Shown here: positions 10,976 through 22,104 of the stretch, piece after piece
Numbering within the stretch: the stretch's first letter is position 1
Layout: every line of letters begins with the position of its first letter
Origin: Hymenoscyphus infarciens
Lineage: Eukaryota; Ascomycota; Leotiomycetes; Helotiales; Helotiaceae
Assembly: GCA_001414345.1 (NCBI GenBank)
Contig: LLCB01000405.1
Location: 1 to 43,398 of the forward strand
Length of the DNA: 43,398 nt
Reading direction: 5' to 3'
The notes under the pieces: generated by a model
The model's database searches: none
Told to the model about the DNA's origin: nothing
Seen by the model: the letters and a program-made list of their open reading frames with translations, nothing else
Position numbers and translations under genes: made by a program

Positions 10976-11970
10976 AGCTAATATCGAAAAAGAATTAAAA
11001 GAGCTTAAAAAATAGACTTAAATTTTAAAATCACATAAAAAGGTGTATATTACGTAGCTACACTACTCTTATATAATATACCTGACCAGGTCCTACTTCT
11101 ACTAATTCCACCAATTCCACCAATTCCACTAATTCCACCAATTCCACCAATTCCACTGATTATTCCACCGATTATTCCACCGATTATTCCACAGATTGTT
11201 CTACTAACTCGAATGACGTCATCTATATATATATGCTACACTGTGATTAGTTGGATCGGTCGGTCGGTCGACAACTATAAGGCACGTACGTCAGTTCAGA
11301 AAGTAAGAGTAGAAATAGTACGTACTATAAAAGCGATAATAATAGCGACAGCGATAACGTAGATAACAAATCTAATACTTCTAATTCGCTAGGCAACTAA
11401 TTTAATAGCTCTAATTTACTCTACTGAAAGTCTAACCGTAAAATATGTCTAAATCGTCGAAAAAGAAGAGGTATATTATTATTATTCGATAACGTAGAAT
11501 TAACTAGAGTAGCGAACGCGACAAATACAACGTAGATTATAATACTAATAAGTAGCCTAATACTAAGTAACAAATGCGATATAATAGTAAGAGATAGTTA
11601 TTATCGTTATTGTCGTCGTCGTTGTTAAAGTAAAGTATCGAAGTCGAAGATGTCGAAGTTAAAGTCGAAGTTAAAGGTAGAGGTAGAGGTGGCTTATGCG
11701 TCCGTAGGTCTTAGCGGTTACGTAGCTAGTTATATGTAGTATACCGTGTTTAGTAAAAGCGACCCTAGTACAAAAGCCACGCTCTACTATATAACCTACT
11801 TTAGTTACGTGACTTTAACTTTTTATATACTTATAGCTCTAATTCTAAGGATTATTAATATATAATTACTAATTAAAGTTAATATATAAAAAGTCGCTTA
11901 AATCGCTTTTAAAAAAAAAAACACTCTCTCTAGACTTTTTATTTTTTCTTCTAAGTACTTTTTAGGTATT

Positions 11971-12493
11971 AATATTATAAGAATGGTCACGTGATAAAGC
12001 AGTCAGGGAGTGAATATATATGAATTATATATATATATGAATGTATAGGTATGTGTATATATACGCCTAATTTTTTTTTATCTTTTTAGTATACTAAAGG
12101 CCTCCTTATATAGACCGAAGGCTTAGTAGTCTTAGTGCGCGGAACCAGGTGTAGAATTAGGTCTATAGCACGTAATATCTACTAAGGTAGTGGACTTATA
12201 CCAATCTAGCGATTTCTTTATACTTTTAAGATAAAGAGCTAAAATAAAGGATCTTTTATTTTAGGTCTATATATCAACGCGTTACTCTAGAGCGCCTCTA
12301 ACACGTTATAGACACGCGGTTATATAACACACTTATTAAGCTTACTAAATAGGCCTATATAAGATTAAGCACGTGATCCTAGGTAGCCTATAGCGTAAGT
12401 TATAAATTATTTATAATAATTTTATTATCTTAGACTTAAATACTTTAAATCCTTAACCTACTAATCTTATATTATTATATATATTACAAATAT
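11971..12493 (-). mobile_element. Solo LTR of copia-1 family with AATAT target duplication
   Basis: The LTR spans 11976-12488 (513 bp) and is flanked by AATAT at 11971-11975 and 12489-12493. The uninterrupted target, TTAATATACTACTAAG, is seen at about 15270-15290 on the other strand, confirming the borders. It begins TATAAGAATGGTCACGTG (TG lost to RIP) and ends TTACA. No internal sequence is present, which implies recombination between the two LTRs of a former full element. It is the youngest layer of this nest. Confidence 0.92.
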
Positions 12494-12834
12494 ACTACTA
12501 AGATATAACTAGTATATACTAAAGCTAGTATTAGTTATAATAGAATAACTTAAGCTACTTAGAACTACTTAGAATAGGTTTAGAATAGGTTTAGAACCTC
12601 TCTAAATAAGTTCTAAATAGGTTTAGAACCTTTCTAAACTATAGTCTAGCTATAGCTCTAAACGTTTCAACAATTCAGAATAGGTTTAGAACCTCTCTAA
12701 ATAAGCTCTAAATAGGTTTAGAACCTTTCTAAACTACGGTCTAGCTATAGCTCTAAACGTTTCTATGATTTAGAATAGGTTTAGAACTTTTCTAAACTAT
12801 AGTCTAGCTATAGCTCTAAACGTTTCAACGATTC

Positions 12835-12995
12835 AAAGAGGTTTAGAACCTATTCAGAACCTATTCCAAACCTATTCAGAACCTATTCAGAACCTATTCA
12901 GAATCTATTCAGAACCTATTCAAAACCTATTCAGAACCTATTCAGAATCTATTCAAAACCTATTCCGAACCTATTCAGAACCTATTCCGAACCTA
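12835..12995. repeat. Type 2 right subterminal 11-bp array
   Basis: GAACCTATTCA repeats with a period of 11 and variants AAACCTATTCA and GAATCTATTCA, about 14 units. Related longer blocks with CGTTTCAACGATTCA lie at 12590-12835. Confidence 0.85.
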
Positions 12996-13528
12996 TTAAA
13001 ATCGATTTAATACCGATTTAAACTAGGTTTAAGTAAAAGCGAGTGAGCATATACGTAGTAGAGCGTAGCTTTTATACTAGGGTCGCTCTTACTAAACACG
13101 GTATACTACGTATAACTAGCTATATAACTGCTAAGACCTATAGACGTATAGGCTACTCCCACCTTCGACTTCGACTTTAATACTTTGACTTCGATATCTT
13201 CGACTTCGATACTTTACTTTAATAATAACGACGACAACGACGATAATAACTCTCTATCGCTATTATATTATATTTATTACTTAGTATTAGGCTGCTTATT
13301 AGTACTATAATCTACGTTGTCTTCGTTATATTCGCTACCCTAGTCAATTCTATATTATTAAATAACATTAGCTAGTATAGATATATTTTATAGTTAGACT
13401 TTTAATAGAGTAAATTAGAAGTATTAAATTTATTATCTATATTATCTCGCTATTACTATTACTATTACTTTTATAGTATATACTATTTCTACTCTTACTT
13501 CTTAAACTAATATACGTACCTTATAGTT

Positions 13529-13565
<37 letters not shown>

Positions 13566-14020
13566 TCTAACTAATTATAATATAGTATATATATATAGAT
13601 AATGTTATTTAGATTAGAGGAATATTTAGTAGAATATTTAGTAGAATAATTAGTAGAATAATTAGTAGAATTAGTAGAATTAGTAGAATTAGTAGAAGTA
13701 GAACCTAGCTATTTAGATATGTTATATAAGAGTAGTATAGCTATATAATATATACCTAATTATGTGATTTTAAATTTAACTCCTTTTTTAAGCTCTTTTT
13801 CTAGCTCTTTTGTTTTTAAGTCTTTTTTAATACTAGCTTAAAACTAGCTTAAAACTAGTTCTAAACTAGTTCTAAACTGCTTTAAAATATAATTTAACCT
13901 TAGTTTAACTTTAATTTAAATTAGAGTTAAATTAGAGTTAAATTAGAGTTGAATTAGAGTTAAATTAGAGTTGAATTAGAGTTAAATTAGAGTTAAGTAA
14001 ATAGTAGTTTAGTAGTATAG

Positions 14021-14750
14021 TATATTAAAAACCTTACTTCTTATTAATAAGTAGTAATATTCTCTTTAGTAGCTTAGTCTTTGTTTTTATCTAAGTATAA
14101 GCCTAGTTCTATAAGTATAAATATAAGGGTTAGTTTATCTTTATTAAATTTAGTTTTACTATTAGCTAGATATTTGTTTTAATTTATAGTAAGTATTTAA
14201 TTACTAATATTATATTTTATTTCTATTCTTAAGAACTAGTTTATAAGACTTAAATATTATATTTTTAGTATCTTACTTATATTAGATATAATATTATTTA
14301 TATCTTTCTTATTAGGTCTAGTTATTATTAAGTTATTTATATAGTATATAATAATAACTTTAGTAATTCTATTAAGAAAAATATATTAGTTATATAATAA
14401 GACTATAAAACCTAGCTTAGAGTAAATATCTACTATAGCTTAGGTAATTATTTTAGTCTATATAAGGCCTTATTAAGTTTATAAACCTTATTATCTACTT
14501 TAAAGTATAGATATCTTTATCTATATTAGTATATATAAACACGTTTTTAATATTATATTAATATAAATACTATTTATTTATTATAGCTAGTAGGAATACT
14601 AGTCTATATATTTTAAGTTTATATATAGTAGAGAATATTTCTAAGTAATTAATACCTAAAACTTAATTAAATCCTTATACTACTTATCTAGCCTTATATT
14701 TTATAATATTATTATTAAAGTTAGTTTTAATTTTATACTTAGTATACCTA
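14021..14750 (-). pseudogene. Copia-1 pol remnant: reverse transcriptase palm and C-terminal part
   Basis: The minus-strand frame follows the Ty1/copia RT: IKYKAR, GFN.VLGINY (family GF.Q..GiDY), KLKIYRLVFLLAI, KVYKLNKALY (family KLkkALYGLKQ), and VIIIYYINNLIIT near 14313-14355 for the YVDD active-site strand, with both aspartates now Asn. ISNISKILK, the N.K.LT-like segment and VRFLIY follow. Stops are TAA/TAG. The domain would copy the element RNA into DNA. Its N-terminal edge is at the type 2 insertion at 14751. The two catalytic aspartates and many Gln/Trp codons are lost, so it is dead. Confidence 0.87.
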
Positions 14751-16569
14751 CGTATATATCTACTCGCTTTTACTCAAACCTAGTTCAAATCAGTATTAAA
14801 TCGATTTTAATAGGTTCGGAATAGGTTCTAAATAGGTTCGGAATAGGTTCTAAATAGATTCTAAATAGGTTCTAAATAGGTTCGGAATAGGTTCTAAATA
14901 GGTTCTAAACCTCTCTAAATCGTTGAAACGTTTAGAGCTATAGCTGGACCGTAGTTTAGAAAGGTTCCGAACCTATTCAGAGCTTATTCAGAGAGGTTCC
15001 GAACCTATTCCGAATCATTGAAACGTTCGGAGCTATAGCTAGACCGTAGTTCAGAAAGGTTCTAAACCTATTCAGAGCTTATTCAGAGAGGTTCCGAACC
15101 TATTCCAAATCGTCGAAGCGTTTAGAGCTATAGCTGGACCGTAGTTTAGAAAGGTTCCGAACCTATTCAGAACTTATTTAGAGAGGTTCTAAACCTATTC
15201 TAAGTAGTTCTAAGTAGCTTAAGTTATTCTATTATAACTAATACTAGCTTTAGTATACTTAGTATACTAGTTATATCTTAGTAGTATATTAATACCTAAA
15301 AAGTACTTAGAAGAATAAAAAGTCTAGAGAGAGTGTTTTTTTTTTCAAAGGCGATTTAAGCGACTTTTTATATATTAACTTTAATTAGTAATTATATATT
15401 AATAATCCTTAGAATTAGGGCTATAAGCATATAAAAAGTTAAAGTCACGTGACTAAAGTGGGTCACATGGTGGGGCGTGGCTTTCGTACCAGCGTCGCTC
15501 TTACCGAACACGGTGCGCTACGTACAACTAGCTACGTAACCACCAAGACCTACGAACGCACGGGCCACCCCCACCCCCACCTTCGACTTCGACTTCGACT
15601 TCGATAACTATCTCTCGCCATCGCATCGCATTCGTTACTCGGCATCAGGCCGCTTATCAGCATCGTAATCCACGTCGTCTTCGTCGCATTCGCTACCCCG
15701 GTCAATTCCACGTCGTCGAACAACATCAGCTAGTACAGGCACATTTCACGGTCGGACTTTTAGCAGAGCGAATAAGAAGCCCCGAATTGGTCACCTAGCG
15801 AATCAGAAGCATCGGATTTGTCATCTACGTCATCGCTATCGCTATCGCTATCGCTCTTACAGTACGTACTGTTTCCACGCTTACTTCCTAAACTAACGTG
15901 CAGGCCTTATAGTTTCCGACCGACCGACCGACCGACCGACCAAGTAGCCGATTAAACCAATCACATCGAGGCATATATACAGGGATGACGTCATTTGGGT
16001 CGGTGGAATAATCGGTGGAATAATCGGTGGAATAATCGGGGGAATTGGTGGAATTAGTCTAGGCATTCAGGCATGTTACGTAAGAGTAGTATAGCCACGT
16101 AATATACACCTTTTCACGTGATTTTAAAATTCAAGTCCTTTTTCAAGCTCTTTTAATTCTTTTTCAATACTAGCTTAAAACTAGCTTAAAACTAGTTCTA
16201 AGCTAGTTCTACTAGTTCTAAACTAGTTCTAAACTGGTTTCGAACTAGTTCAGAACTAAAGTCGACTCTGAATTAGATACGTTTAAGGTATTACAGATGA
16301 AGAAACTAATTTAGCTCTAGTTTTAAACTAATTTAGCTCTAGTTCTAAACTAGTTCCAAACTAGTTCCGAACTAGTTCTAAACTGGTTCTAAACTAGCTC
16401 TAAACTAGCTCTAAACTGGCTCTAAACTAGTTCTAAACTAGTTCTAAACTAGTTCCGAGCTGCTTAGAATATAATCTGATCCTAGGTTAACCTTGATTTA
16501 AATCAGAGCTGAATTAGAGTTAAACCGGAGTCGAACCGGAGTTAAGTAAATAGCGGTTCGACAGTATAG
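14751..16569 (-). mobile_element. Type 2 element, complete copy in copia-1 RT
   Basis: It starts CGTATATATCTACTCGC after a TA at 14749-14750 and ends ...GCGGTTCGACAGTATAG before a TA at 16570-16571, 1819 bp, minus orientation. The right-type array (14800-15230) carries blocks with TCGTTGAAACGTTYRGAGC and 11-bp GAACCTATTCA steps; the left-type array (16180-16450) carries AACTAGTTCTA steps. The core is about 15295-16125 and is lightly mutated. Excision with one TA rejoins the copia RT at the RW.YKIK motif, so the borders are precise. Confidence 0.88.
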
Positions 16570-16571
16570 TA

Positions 16572-17555
16572 CCTATCTTTTAAAGGTATTCTATTACTAG
16601 GTAAGTCTACTAGATCCTAAGTGTTTTATAACTCTAGTTTATCTACTTCTAGTTTTATAGTATAAACTTATTTAGTATTATTAATATTAGATGAAGCCTT
16701 TTTATAATTAGTAGGCTTATTATTAATATTAGCTACTAGAGCTAGCTCGTCTATATTATCTATATTATAAAGATTATTTAGTTTATTAGATTCGGGCTTA
16801 TTTATTTTAAGACTATTAAGTCTAGTATTATTTATGTCTAGTTCTTCTAAGTTACTAGTTATAGTTAATATGTCTTTATTAGACTTATTAATATCTATAT
16901 TATTAGTCTTAATATTATTTATATTAAAATTGCTAAAATTAGATATATGATTAGACGTGTTTTTAATTCTAATCTTATTTATATCTAATTCTTTTAGATT
17001 AGAGTTTTTTCTATCTTCTAATAGACTAGTATCTATATAATTACTATTTTTATAATATCTAAAAACTTATTTTCTATTATATATATGTCTTTAACCTAAA
17101 TAGGTTTTTTAAGTATAATATTATAGATCTTATATAAGTTTTTATTAAAGCTTATTAGTATAGCTTTATTAGCTTTTTTATCTAGCTTTTTAATACTATT
17201 TTATTTATTCTTATAATAAGTTATAAAACTAAATGTCTTTATATTACCTATATAAGGTTGTTCTTTATATTTAAGTTTATAAGGAGTTTTATAGTCTAAT
17301 TTAGAGTAAGGTGCTTTATTATATAAATAAGTAGCTATTAATATAGCTTTTCTCTAAAATATAAAGAGTAAGTTAGCTTAATATAAAAGATATCTAGCTT
17401 TATTAAGTATAGTATAATTTATTCTCTTTATTAAACTATTAGGTTTAGAAGTATAAATAAGTAATAATTAATATATTATTTTATATTCTTTTAAATAGGT
17501 ATTAAATTTATTATTAACGAATTTAGTACTATTATTTATACTAAATATTCTTATA
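16572..17555 (-). pseudogene. Copia-1 pol remnant: integrase C-terminal part, linker and RT N-terminus
   Basis: Reading from 17555 down, the frame shows IRIFSINNSTKF (family iRsDNGtEF, the second catalytic Asp of the integrase), then TSKPNSLIKRINYTIL (family Sp..pQqNGv.Er.nrtil), ARYLLY, LYNKAPYSKLDYKTPY (family LyNrtP...l...TPyE), YIGNIKTF, KLDKKANKAILI (family KLd.Ra..giflGy) and KPI.VKDI. A low-complexity Asn/Ser-rich linker leads to LPSNRIPLKDR at the RT start. The integrase would insert cDNA into the genome. Stops are RIP-type; the frame is otherwise continuous. Both edges are TA-flanked insertions. Confidence 0.87.
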
Positions 17556-17557
17556 TA

Positions 17558-19157
17558 CTTTACTACTAACCCGCGAGGGTTTTAAGTCGAGGTTGAATCG
17601 GGTTCAGAGGTGATTTAAACCGATTCTAGAAGCGTATTCGAGCTAGTTTATAAAATAGATTAAAGCAGTTTAAAATAATTCAAGAACTAGGTTTAATATA
17701 CTTTAAAACCGACTTAAGATAATTTATAGTAGTAAAACCCGACTCGTTTCAGCGAGTTAAACTCGTTTCAGCGAGTCGAACCAGGTTATAAACCAGGTTA
17801 GGTAAGTTAAGTCAGTGTTAGACACTAGTTCAACTTAATTCTAGACCCGTCTTAAACTAGTAGTAACTTAGTATTAGAGTAGCCTTAAATTAGTACTAAA
17901 AACTAATTATTACTAGCGAATATATATAAAAAAAGACTAAAATCACATAATCAGGCGTATATTACGTAGCTATACTACTCTTATATAACATGCCTAAATG
18001 CCCGAGTCCTGCTTCTACTAATTCCACTAATTCCACCGATTCTACCGATTATTCCACTAAATATTCCACTAAATATTCCACCGATTGTTCCACCGACCCA
18101 AATGACGTCATCCATGTATATATGCCACGCTGTGATTGGTCAGATCGGTTAGTCGGTCGGTCGGTCGAAAACTATAAGGCCTGTACGTCAGTTTAGAAAG
18201 TAAGAGTAGAAACATTACGTACTATAAAAGCGACAGCGACAGCGACAGCGACAGCGATAGCGATAACGTAGATAACAAATCCAATGCTTTAGATTCGCTA
18301 AGTAACCAATTCAGAGCTTCTTATTCGCTCTACTAAAAGTCCGACCATAAAATGTGCCTATACTAGCCAATGTTATTCGACGACGTAGAATTGACTAGGG
18401 TAGCGAATGCGACGAATACGATCTGGATTACGATGCCGATGCCGAGTAAGAAATACGATACGATAGCAATAGATAGTTATCATCGTCGTCGTCGTCGTCG
18501 AAGTAAAGTGTCGAAGTCGAAGATATCGAAGTCGAAGATGTCGAAGTCGAAGATGTCGAAGTCGAAGTCGAAGGTAGGGGTGGCCCGTGCGCTAGGTCTT
18601 AGCGGTTACGTAGGTAGCTAGTTGTACGTAGCGCACCGTGTTTAGTAAGAGCGACCCTAGTATAAAAGCCACGCCCCACCATATAACCCACTTTAGTCAC
18701 GTGACTTACTAAATTTATACTCTAGTAGCCCTAAATTTAAGAACTACTAGAATATAAAAATTATATAAGGTTTATATGTAAAAAGCCGCTTAAATCGCCT
18801 TTGAAAAAAAAAACACTCTCTCTAGACTTTTTTTCTTTCTTCTAAGTACTTTATTTTAGATATATTTTTTAAACTAAGTTAAGAGCTAGATTATAAGTTA
18901 GTTTCTAATTTTAAATCGTTTTATAAATTAGGTTAAATTACCTTGAATCGTTTTATAAATCGGTTTCTTACTTTAAATCGTTTTATAAATCGGTTTCTTA
19001 CTTTAAATCGTTTTATAAATCGACTTAAATTACTTTAAATCGTTTTATAAAACGTATTAGAGCTACTTTAAGAAATAACTTATATCTTAAACCGGTATTA
19101 AACCGGTATTAAGTCTAAGTTGATACTAGCTCAAAACCCTAGTAGAGGGCATATAAG
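17558..19157 (+). mobile_element. Type 1 element, copy 5, in copia-1 integrase
   Basis: The left end CTTTACTACTAACCCGCGAG follows a TA at 17556-17557. The right end GAGGGCATATAAG precedes a TA at 19158-19159, 1600 bp. The core (about 17938-18851) is lightly mutated, with TTCCACTAA units (18010-18085), CGGT units (18145-18166), GCGACA units (18230-18265), CGT units (18480-18500) and GAAGTCGAAGAT units (18500-18572). The right subterminal TAAATCGTTTTATAAATCGG units lie at 18910-19045. It interrupts the integrase next to its second catalytic aspartate; excision restores KYIRIF in frame. Confidence 0.88.
18910..19045. repeat. Type 1 right subterminal repeat of about 30 bp
   Basis: The unit TTAAATCGTTTTATAAATCG followed by GTTTCTTACT or ACTTAAATTACC recurs about four times. 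The same array is present at 3830-4010, 9685-9910 and 37890-38040. Confidence 0.8.
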
Positions 19158-19159
19158 TA

Positions 19160-20285
19160 CTTATTATTTATATTATTTTCTTCTTTATTCTTAAATTCTT
19201 TAAAAGCTATAAAAGTCTTATTTTTACTTTTAAGTAATTTAACTTCTAAGAACCTAGAGTGCTTATCTAAAAAGGTTATAAAGTATTTATAGTTATTATA
19301 AGTCTTAGGTTTTATAAGACTATATAGATTACTACTAACTTTTTCTAATAGACTAAAGACTCTACTGCTTATTAGTTTATTTATCTTATTAGTAAATTTA
19401 CTTTTAAGATAGTTTTTATAATTAATAATACTATTGTCTATATCTTTATTAGATATAATATTATTATAACCTTTTATAGTATTAATAATCTTATTTAATA
19501 CTTATAGACTAATATATCCTAGTTTATTCTATAAGTATAGTTTATCTATATTTTTATACTTTATTATATTAAGTATAATATTACTTAATATAGTATTTTT
19601 ATATCTAAGAGGAATAATATCTAAATAATATAAGTTATCTATCTTATTAAGCTTATTTGTTTTAGTATCTTTAATATAGTAGTTATTAGAGATAAATATA
19701 GTATAAGAATTTACTAATTTACTTTAACTTATTAGGTTATAGCCTAGCTTAGATATATAAAAATAGTTTTTAAGTATAAAAGACTTAATAATATTATTAT
19801 CTTTAAACCTAATATAAATAGAACTAACTCTCTTAATACTAATTGTTTTTGCTTTACTCTACTTAACTAGTTTATTACTAGGCTTATAATCTATAAAATA
19901 GAGCTTATTATATATTATATATTTTATAGTAGTAGTATCTAGTATAAAATTAGATTTATTATCTATAGAGTTAGAGGTAGTAGTAGTAAGAACCTATTTA
20001 GCTTATCTAGTATTTATTAAGAAGTTAAAGATATCTATACTAGTATTAGTATTAGAGTTTATAAAGTTTTTATTTTTAGTATTATTTACCTTAAAGTCTA
20101 GATTATCTAAGCTAATATTATCCTTTCTATTATTAATAACTTAAGTATTATTATAATTAAGATTAGTAAATATAATATTAACGTTTATATCTCTTTTATC
20201 TTAAGATAAGCTCTTTTCTTTTCTTTCTTTATTAGAGCTAGCTCTAAGTATACTCTTTTTAAATATAAAGCCTTTAAGTAAGAGT
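19160..20285 (-). pseudogene. Copia-1 pol remnant: protease, zinc-binding and integrase core
   Basis: From high to low coordinates the minus strand gives SNFILDTTTTIKYII (19918-19965; family fiLDtGAt.Hi, protease site with Gly-Ala lost), LGYNLISLSKL (family yNLiSvskL), LYYLDIIPL, then LGYISL (GAG-pre-integrase, family lWH.RLGH), INKLISSR, and LIKPKTYNNYKYFITFLD with HSRFLEV (family DicGPi.p.s..gykYfitfiDdysr). Proteolysis of the polyprotein and DNA integration are the family roles. It joins 16572-17555 once type 1 copy 5 is removed. The 5' edge near 20285 meets unrelated transposase sequence. Gag of this element is not found next to it. Confidence 0.85.
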
Positions 20286-20299
20286 TAGAGCCACAGCTA

Positions 20300-21113
20300 G
20301 TAGGCCTTCTAAGCGAACTCTACCAAATTAACACTTATTACTTAAAAATCTATTATAAATCTAACTTTAAGTCTTTTACCTTAAAACTTATATATATTAT
20401 TAATAAATAGTAGCTAATTCTTTGACTTTAATAACATTCTCTAACTTATAAGTTAATTACTTAGTATATCGCCTATAATTACGTAGATCTACTAAATCCT
20501 AGAGCCTTTAAATCTCTCTAATTAATCCCTTCTTAGAAGTTAGTATAAAAGGTAACTTCTTTAACTCTTCTTTCATCTACTACTAGACCTTCTCTATTAT
20601 ATTTAAATCAGGTAAAGAAGGAGGCTAATTAAAGCTATAAATATTATATTCGAGCTTAGCTAAACAAGTATATCCTTTATATACCTTTAAACCGTCCTCT
20701 ATAAAGATATAATTAGTACTAAGCTTATCGAATAGTAGAAAGATAACTAGTTTAAGAACTTAATCCTTATACGCCTAAGAATTCACCTCTTTATAGCCTT
20801 ATTCCTTCTCTAGAAAGATAAGAGAGGACTTATAATCCTAGCCGATCGTACTCTAAATTATAACCGATACTCTCTCTAAGTAATATATTAACTAAATATA
20901 GTCTAGACACCTCTTTTCGTCTATATACTATGTTACTTAAACCCTTCTACTCTTTCTAAGCTTAAATATATACTTGTCTAACTTTATAACCTTCTTCTAG
21001 TCCCTCTTTTACTTATAAGTAGCTACTTAATCTAATATCTTCTACTAGTAGTATAATAATATAAAAGTAAGACGTTTCTTTACTTATATTTAGCTAATAA
21101 AGAGTTAAGAATA
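20300..21113 (-). pseudogene. Tc1/mariner-like DDE transposase remnant
   Basis: The minus-strand frame shows, in order, an Arg-rich region, YIDEKRC (likely first catalytic Asp, near 20925), SLIFLEKE, then FIEDGLKVYKG (near 20690; family DGApiH, second Asp), and PPSLPDLNIIEKV (near 20618; family WPpySPDLNPIEn.W, third acidic residue), followed by a basic C-terminal tail. This matches the IS630/Tc1/mariner DDE nuclease fold that cuts and pastes DNA at TA sites. RIP has closed many Gln/Trp codons. The N-terminal DNA-binding domain is not clear, probably because a type 2 element inserted at 21114. It lies between copia-1 and the SNF2 block and could be an old helper of a TA-inserting family, but its terminal repeats were not identified. 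Confidence 0.72.
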
Positions 21114-21875
21114 CGTATATGCCTACTCGCTTTTACTTAACACTAGTTCAACTTAGTATTGAATCGATTTCAATAGCTTAAGTAAGAGTTAACATAGTAT
21201 CCGATTCTGCTTAGAGAAATTCTAAGGTTCTGATTATATTCAGAGAGGTTCTAATTATATTTAGAGAGGTTCTAAGGTTCAGATCGTATTTAGAGAGGTT
21301 CTAATCATATTTAGAAAGGTTCTAAGGTTCTAATACTATTCAGAGAGGTTCTAAACCTATTCCGAATCGTTAAAACGTTTAGAGCTATCGTTGGACTATA
21401 GTTTAGAAAGGTTCTAAGGTTCCGATTCTATTTAGAGAGGTTCTAATCATATTCAGAAAGCTTCTAAGGTTCCGATTCTATTCAGAGAGGTTCTGATCAT
21501 ATTTAGAAAGCTTCTAAGGTTCCGAACCTATTCTGAATCGTTGAAACGTTTAGAGCTATCGTTGGACTATAGTTTAGAAAGGTTCTAAAGTTCTAATCCT
21601 ATTTAGAGAGGTTCTAATCATATTTAGAAAGCTTCTAAGGTTCTGAACCTATTCTAAATCGTTGAAACGTTTAGAGCTATCGTTGGACTATAGTTTAAAA
21701 AGGTTCTAAAGTTCTAATCCTATTTAGAGAGGTTCTAAACCTACTCTAAATCGTTGAAAAGTTCAGAGTTATTAGAAAGGTTATAATTCTATTATAAGTT
21801 AATTATACTTCTAAGCTTACTACTTTAGACACGATATACTAATATACTTATATAGCTTTAGTATTATATTAATAT
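21114..21875 (-). mobile_element. Type 2 element, truncated copy
   Basis: It begins CGTATATGCCTACTCGC after a TA at 21112-21113 and contains the right-type subterminal blocks (AGAGAGGTTCTAA, CGTTGAAACGTTTAGAGC) from 21190 to 21760. It fades at ATATTAATATCTAAGAGC, where the core should begin. No second terminus is seen, so most of the element has been lost. Confidence 0.75.
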
Positions 21876-22090
21876 CTAAGAGCTAAGGTACTACTAAACT
21901 AAATAAAGCCTTCTACTAATAGTAGTATATAGCGTAAACTATATATAAATAATAATACTACTATTGTTTATATATTTAAAAACAACTCTAAATATAAATA
22001 CTAGATAACTCTATATTTCTATAGATAGTAATAGATATTAATAAGTATAAAACCCTTACTATATATAAGCGGTCTACTTTATTATACTAC
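21876..22090. other. AT-rich spacer
   Basis: No gene or repeat family is recognised. It separates the type 2 fragment from the microsatellite that opens the SNF2 block. Confidence 0.4.
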
Positions 22091-22104
22091 TATAACCGAA
22101 CTCT

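Larger units (their letters stand above)
10582..13055 (+). mobile_element. Type 2 element, inner copy, nested in another type 2
   Basis: The left end CTATACTGCCGAACCGC follows a TA at 10580-10581. The right end, reverse complement CGTATATGCTCACTCGC, is followed by a TA at 13056-13057. Without the solo LTR and its duplication it is about 1956 bp. The left subterminal array (10690-10975) repeats AACTAGTTTAG with an 11-bp period, and the right array (12835-12990) repeats GAACCTATTCA with the same period. The core is about 11028-11961, with TTCCACCAA units at 11100-11160. It lies in opposite orientation to its host element. Confidence 0.87.
10044..14020 (-). mobile_element. Type 2 element, outer copy, inside copia-1 pol
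   Basis: In minus orientation it starts CGTATATACTCGCTCGC after a TA at 10042-10043 and ends ...GTAGTATAG before a TA at 14021-14022. It is split by a second type 2 copy (10582-13055), and its own sequence is 10044-10581 plus 13058-14020, about 1.5 kb. The first part carries 11-bp GAACCTATTTA-type repeats (10115-10330) and then the core edge (AAGTACTTAGAAG near 10420). The second part carries the rest of the core and AATTAGAGTTA repeats (13905-13995). Removing it with one TA joins VRFLIY to LSTKTRPNI in the copia frame. Confidence 0.85.

Noticed and set aside
17990..18621. Two short frames (68 and 83 codons) in type 1 copy 5
   Set aside because: They are the same microsatellite-derived core frames as in copy 3, with no conserved length or stop.
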